A stretch of 6,606 bases of DNA from Alphaproteobacteria bacterium. Lineage in GTDB: Bacteria; Pseudomonadota; Alphaproteobacteria; Sphingomonadales; Emcibacteraceae. Under the pieces are notes generated by a model, which saw nothing but the letters and a program-made list of their open reading frames with translations, ran no database searches and was not told the DNA's origin. The stretch lies in assembly GCA_002401545.1 (NCBI GenBank), contig NVTJ01000021.1, positions 12,096 through 18,701 of the forward strand, read 5' to 3'. Positions 4,941-6,606 of this stretch are shown piece after piece. Position numbers and translations under genes: made by a program. Each line of letters starts with the position of its first letter. Position 1 is the stretch's first letter.

Positions 4941-6606
4941 ATGATGTTTGACATATTTGAGCCGGAAGAACTGGTGGGAAAGAAATGGCATATGCTGGTC
5001 CGCGACCAGTCCAGCTATCCTCACCACAATCAGGCCGCGGTTCATCTGGAAGACATCAGGGATGTGATCAGCATTTTCTTCCGGGCCATTGGCGGCGATC
5101 CGGGGGTTGATGTGGCCAGTGTCAGTGCGACGTCACAAAGTCACCGGCTGTCATGGCGTATGCGGCTTGGCATGGACAGGGAACGGCTTGCCGTTGCCCG
5201 GCGGGATAATGACAGTCTTCTGCTTCCCGGCACGATTGATTATTTTCCGGAAAAACATTTGAACCGGTCCCTGTATATCTGGCTGGCGGCTTTTCTCGCC
5301 CATGCCAGTGACAAGCCTTCGCTCAAGCCGGATAATTCTCTTCATGCGGATTTGATTTTCATTGCTGAAGCCTGGCAAACCACCCGGATGGTTATCGGAA
5401 AATACCCCGGTCTGGGCAAGAAACACGCCGAACTTTGCACGGCATTGGAACAGGCGCGGCCCCGGCGCAGCTTACCCACCTATGAAGCGCGTCTGGAAAA
5501 AATCATTCAGGATTTACTCTTTGCCACCGGGGCGGCTCATGCAGAAGCCGCAAACCTCGTTCAATTGATTATAAGGGACGCAGACTTGCCCGCTTTCCCT
5601 AAAATTCCCCGGAGATATAAGGAGTTTCTCTCCATCCCCCTGTGGGGCGAAGTGGATATTGTTCATAGTGATGTCATTGACACCACTGAATTTCCCGGGG
5701 AAGATGAAAGTGCGAAAAATATTTATAAAGACCTGCGGGATGGCCGCAAACATGCTGGTGTGCGCGAAGAGAATGATCAGGTGGACAAGGAAGACCCGCT
5801 GGCCCTGAACCGTTTTGAAAAAGTGATTTCCATGGCGGAAATGGTCAATGTCAACCGGGGGGTTGATGATGAGGAGGACGAAGATGTTCAGTCCGCCATC
5901 GATGATCTGGATGAAATGTCCCTGACCCGGAACAAGAGGACAGCGGCATCAACCATCAAGCTTGATATGTCGGTGGCAGGGCAGGCTATTGATACAGGGC
6001 AGGTGATTGCGGAACATAGCTACCCGGAATGGGATTATCGTTTGCAAAGCTACCGGGAGAATTTTTGTGCGGTTTTTTCCGCGCGTGCCGAAGAGGAAGA
6101 AGAAGATAAATGGCAACCGGATGATGCCGCACGGCGGCGCATCAAGCGGATTCAGCGGCAGTTTGAGGCTCTGCGTCCCCGGCGGGAGCGCGTTACCCGG
6201 CAGCAGGATGGCAAGGATCTGGACATTGATGCCATGATCCGGTCCGCCTGTGATCTGCGCGCGACGGGCGCGGGGAGCGACCAGATTTATATTGATACCC
6301 GCAATCAGACCCGTGATCTGGCCGCCGCTATTTTGGCGGATGTGTCCCTGTCGACAGATTCGTGGATTGACGGGCGGCGGGTGCTTGATGTGGAGAAAGA
6401 GGCTCTTATGGCTCTGGCATTGGGCCTGAAGGCCAGCGGCGATGACCATGCCATCTATTGTTTTTCATCCCGCAGGCGCCATAATATCAGGGTGGATTGC
6501 CTGAAAGATTTTGACGAAGAAATGTCCGTTCATGTGCAGAACAGGATCTCTGCCTTGAAGCCCGGATATTATACCCGCATGGGGGCCGCCATCCGTCATG
6601 TGACAA
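4941..6606 (+). CDS. norD: NorD, VWA-domain NO reductase activation protein (3' end outside window)
   Basis: This frame is open from 4941 to the right edge without a stop: 555 codons are visible and the C-terminus is missing. It begins 'MMFDIFEPEELVGKKWH', typical of alphaproteobacterial NorD. The C-terminal part enters a von Willebrand factor A domain. The MIDAS motif is D467-V-S469-L-S471, with Thr545 ('YYTRMGAAI') the likely third ligand position. The later MIDAS Asp ('TDGxP' region) would lie beyond the window, so perhaps 80 residues are absent. Strongly acidic stretches occur at residues 309-315 and 384-389, in the variable middle region. NorD is cytoplasmic and partners the NorQ ATPase ring in cNOR activation. 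ATG 4941 touches the norQ stop; the adjacent ATG 4944 has better spacing from the weak GGAT (4935-4938) and could be the real start. No frameshift is seen in the visible part. Confidence 0.95.
   Translation, partial: MMFDIFEPEELVGKKWHMLVRDQSSYPHHNQAAVHLEDIRDVISIFFRAIGGDPGVDVASVSATSQSHRLSWRMRLGMDRERLAVARRDNDSLLLPGTIDYFPEKHLNRSLYIWLAAFLAHASDKPSLKPDNSLHADLIFIAEAWQTTRMVIGKYPGLGKKHAELCTALEQARPRRSLPTYEARLEKIIQDLLFATGAAHAEAANLVQLIIRDADLPAFPKIPRRYKEFLSIPLWGEVDIVHSDVIDTTEFPGEDESAKNIYKDLRDGRKHAGVREENDQVDKEDPLALNRFEKVISMAEMVNVNRGVDDEEDEDVQSAIDDLDEMSLTRNKRTAASTIKLDMSVAGQAIDTGQVIAEHSYPEWDYRLQSYRENFCAVFSARAEEEEEDKWQPDDAARRRIKRIQRQFEALRPRRERVTRQQDGKDLDIDAMIRSACDLRATGAGSDQIYIDTRNQTRDLAAAILADVSLSTDSWIDGRRVLDVEKEALMALALGLKASGDDHAIYCFSSRRRHNIRVDCLKDFDEEMSVHVQNRISALKPGYYTRMGAAIRHVT

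Noticed and set aside
5949..6449. A 166-codon minus-strand open frame opposite norD.
   Set aside because: The plus strand is continuously open here and encodes recognisable NorD with a VWA MIDAS motif; the antisense product resembles nothing.
1..6606. Search for CRISPR arrays, insertion sequences, integrase or toxin-antitoxin genes and attachment sites.
   Set aside because: No regularly spaced repeats, terminal inverted repeats, transposase-like proteins or other mobile signatures were seen; base composition appears even across the window.

Overview
The window looks like a piece of an alphaproteobacterial chromosome of moderate GC content. The main evidence is a norCBQD cluster whose NorD begins with the 'FEPEELVGKKWH' type N-terminus that I associate with alphaproteobacterial NorD proteins. 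An exosortase-A-associated type hydrolase lies next to it. The lineage is inferred from protein style only. An exosortase-bearing, possibly marine, alphaproteobacterium would fit, but I cannot name a genus.

Layout. Positions 2-157 (+) are the last 51 codons of a class I c-type cytochrome. Positions 189-1193 (+) encode a WalW-like polysaccharide deacetylase; a TTG at 204 is a serious alternative start. Positions 1182-2036 (-) encode an alpha/beta hydrolase of the exosortase A system-associated hydrolase 1 type, converging on the deacetylase and overlapping it by 12 bp. A 231-bp divergent intergenic region (2037-2267) carries a perfect FNR/Dnr-type palindrome at 2133-2146. From 2268 to the right edge runs the nitric oxide reductase operon: norC (2268-2723), norB (2742-4067), an intrinsic-terminator-like hairpin (4091-4125), norQ (4140-4940) and norD (4941 to beyond 6606, cut by the window edge).

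How the genes work together. NorC and NorB form the membrane cytochrome bc-type NO reductase (2 NO + 2 e- + 2 H+ -> N2O + H2O). NorQ (MoxR/CbbQ-type AAA+ ATPase) and NorD (VWA protein) are the chaperone pair known to be needed for an active enzyme, probably at the FeB insertion step. The FNR/Dnr box suggests induction by low oxygen and/or NO. No nitrite reductase or nitrous oxide reductase gene is in view, so full denitrification versus simple NO detoxification cannot be decided here. The deacetylase and hydrolase belong to the extracellular polysaccharide/exosortase world and have no evident functional link to NO reduction.

All key catalytic residues that I could check in NorC, NorB, NorQ and the visible part of NorD are present. 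I see no mobile element, CRISPR array, RNA gene or clearly undescribed system. The points most worth checking are regulatory (the FNR/Dnr box and the hairpin between norB and norQ), plus the Cys nucleophile of the hydrolase.
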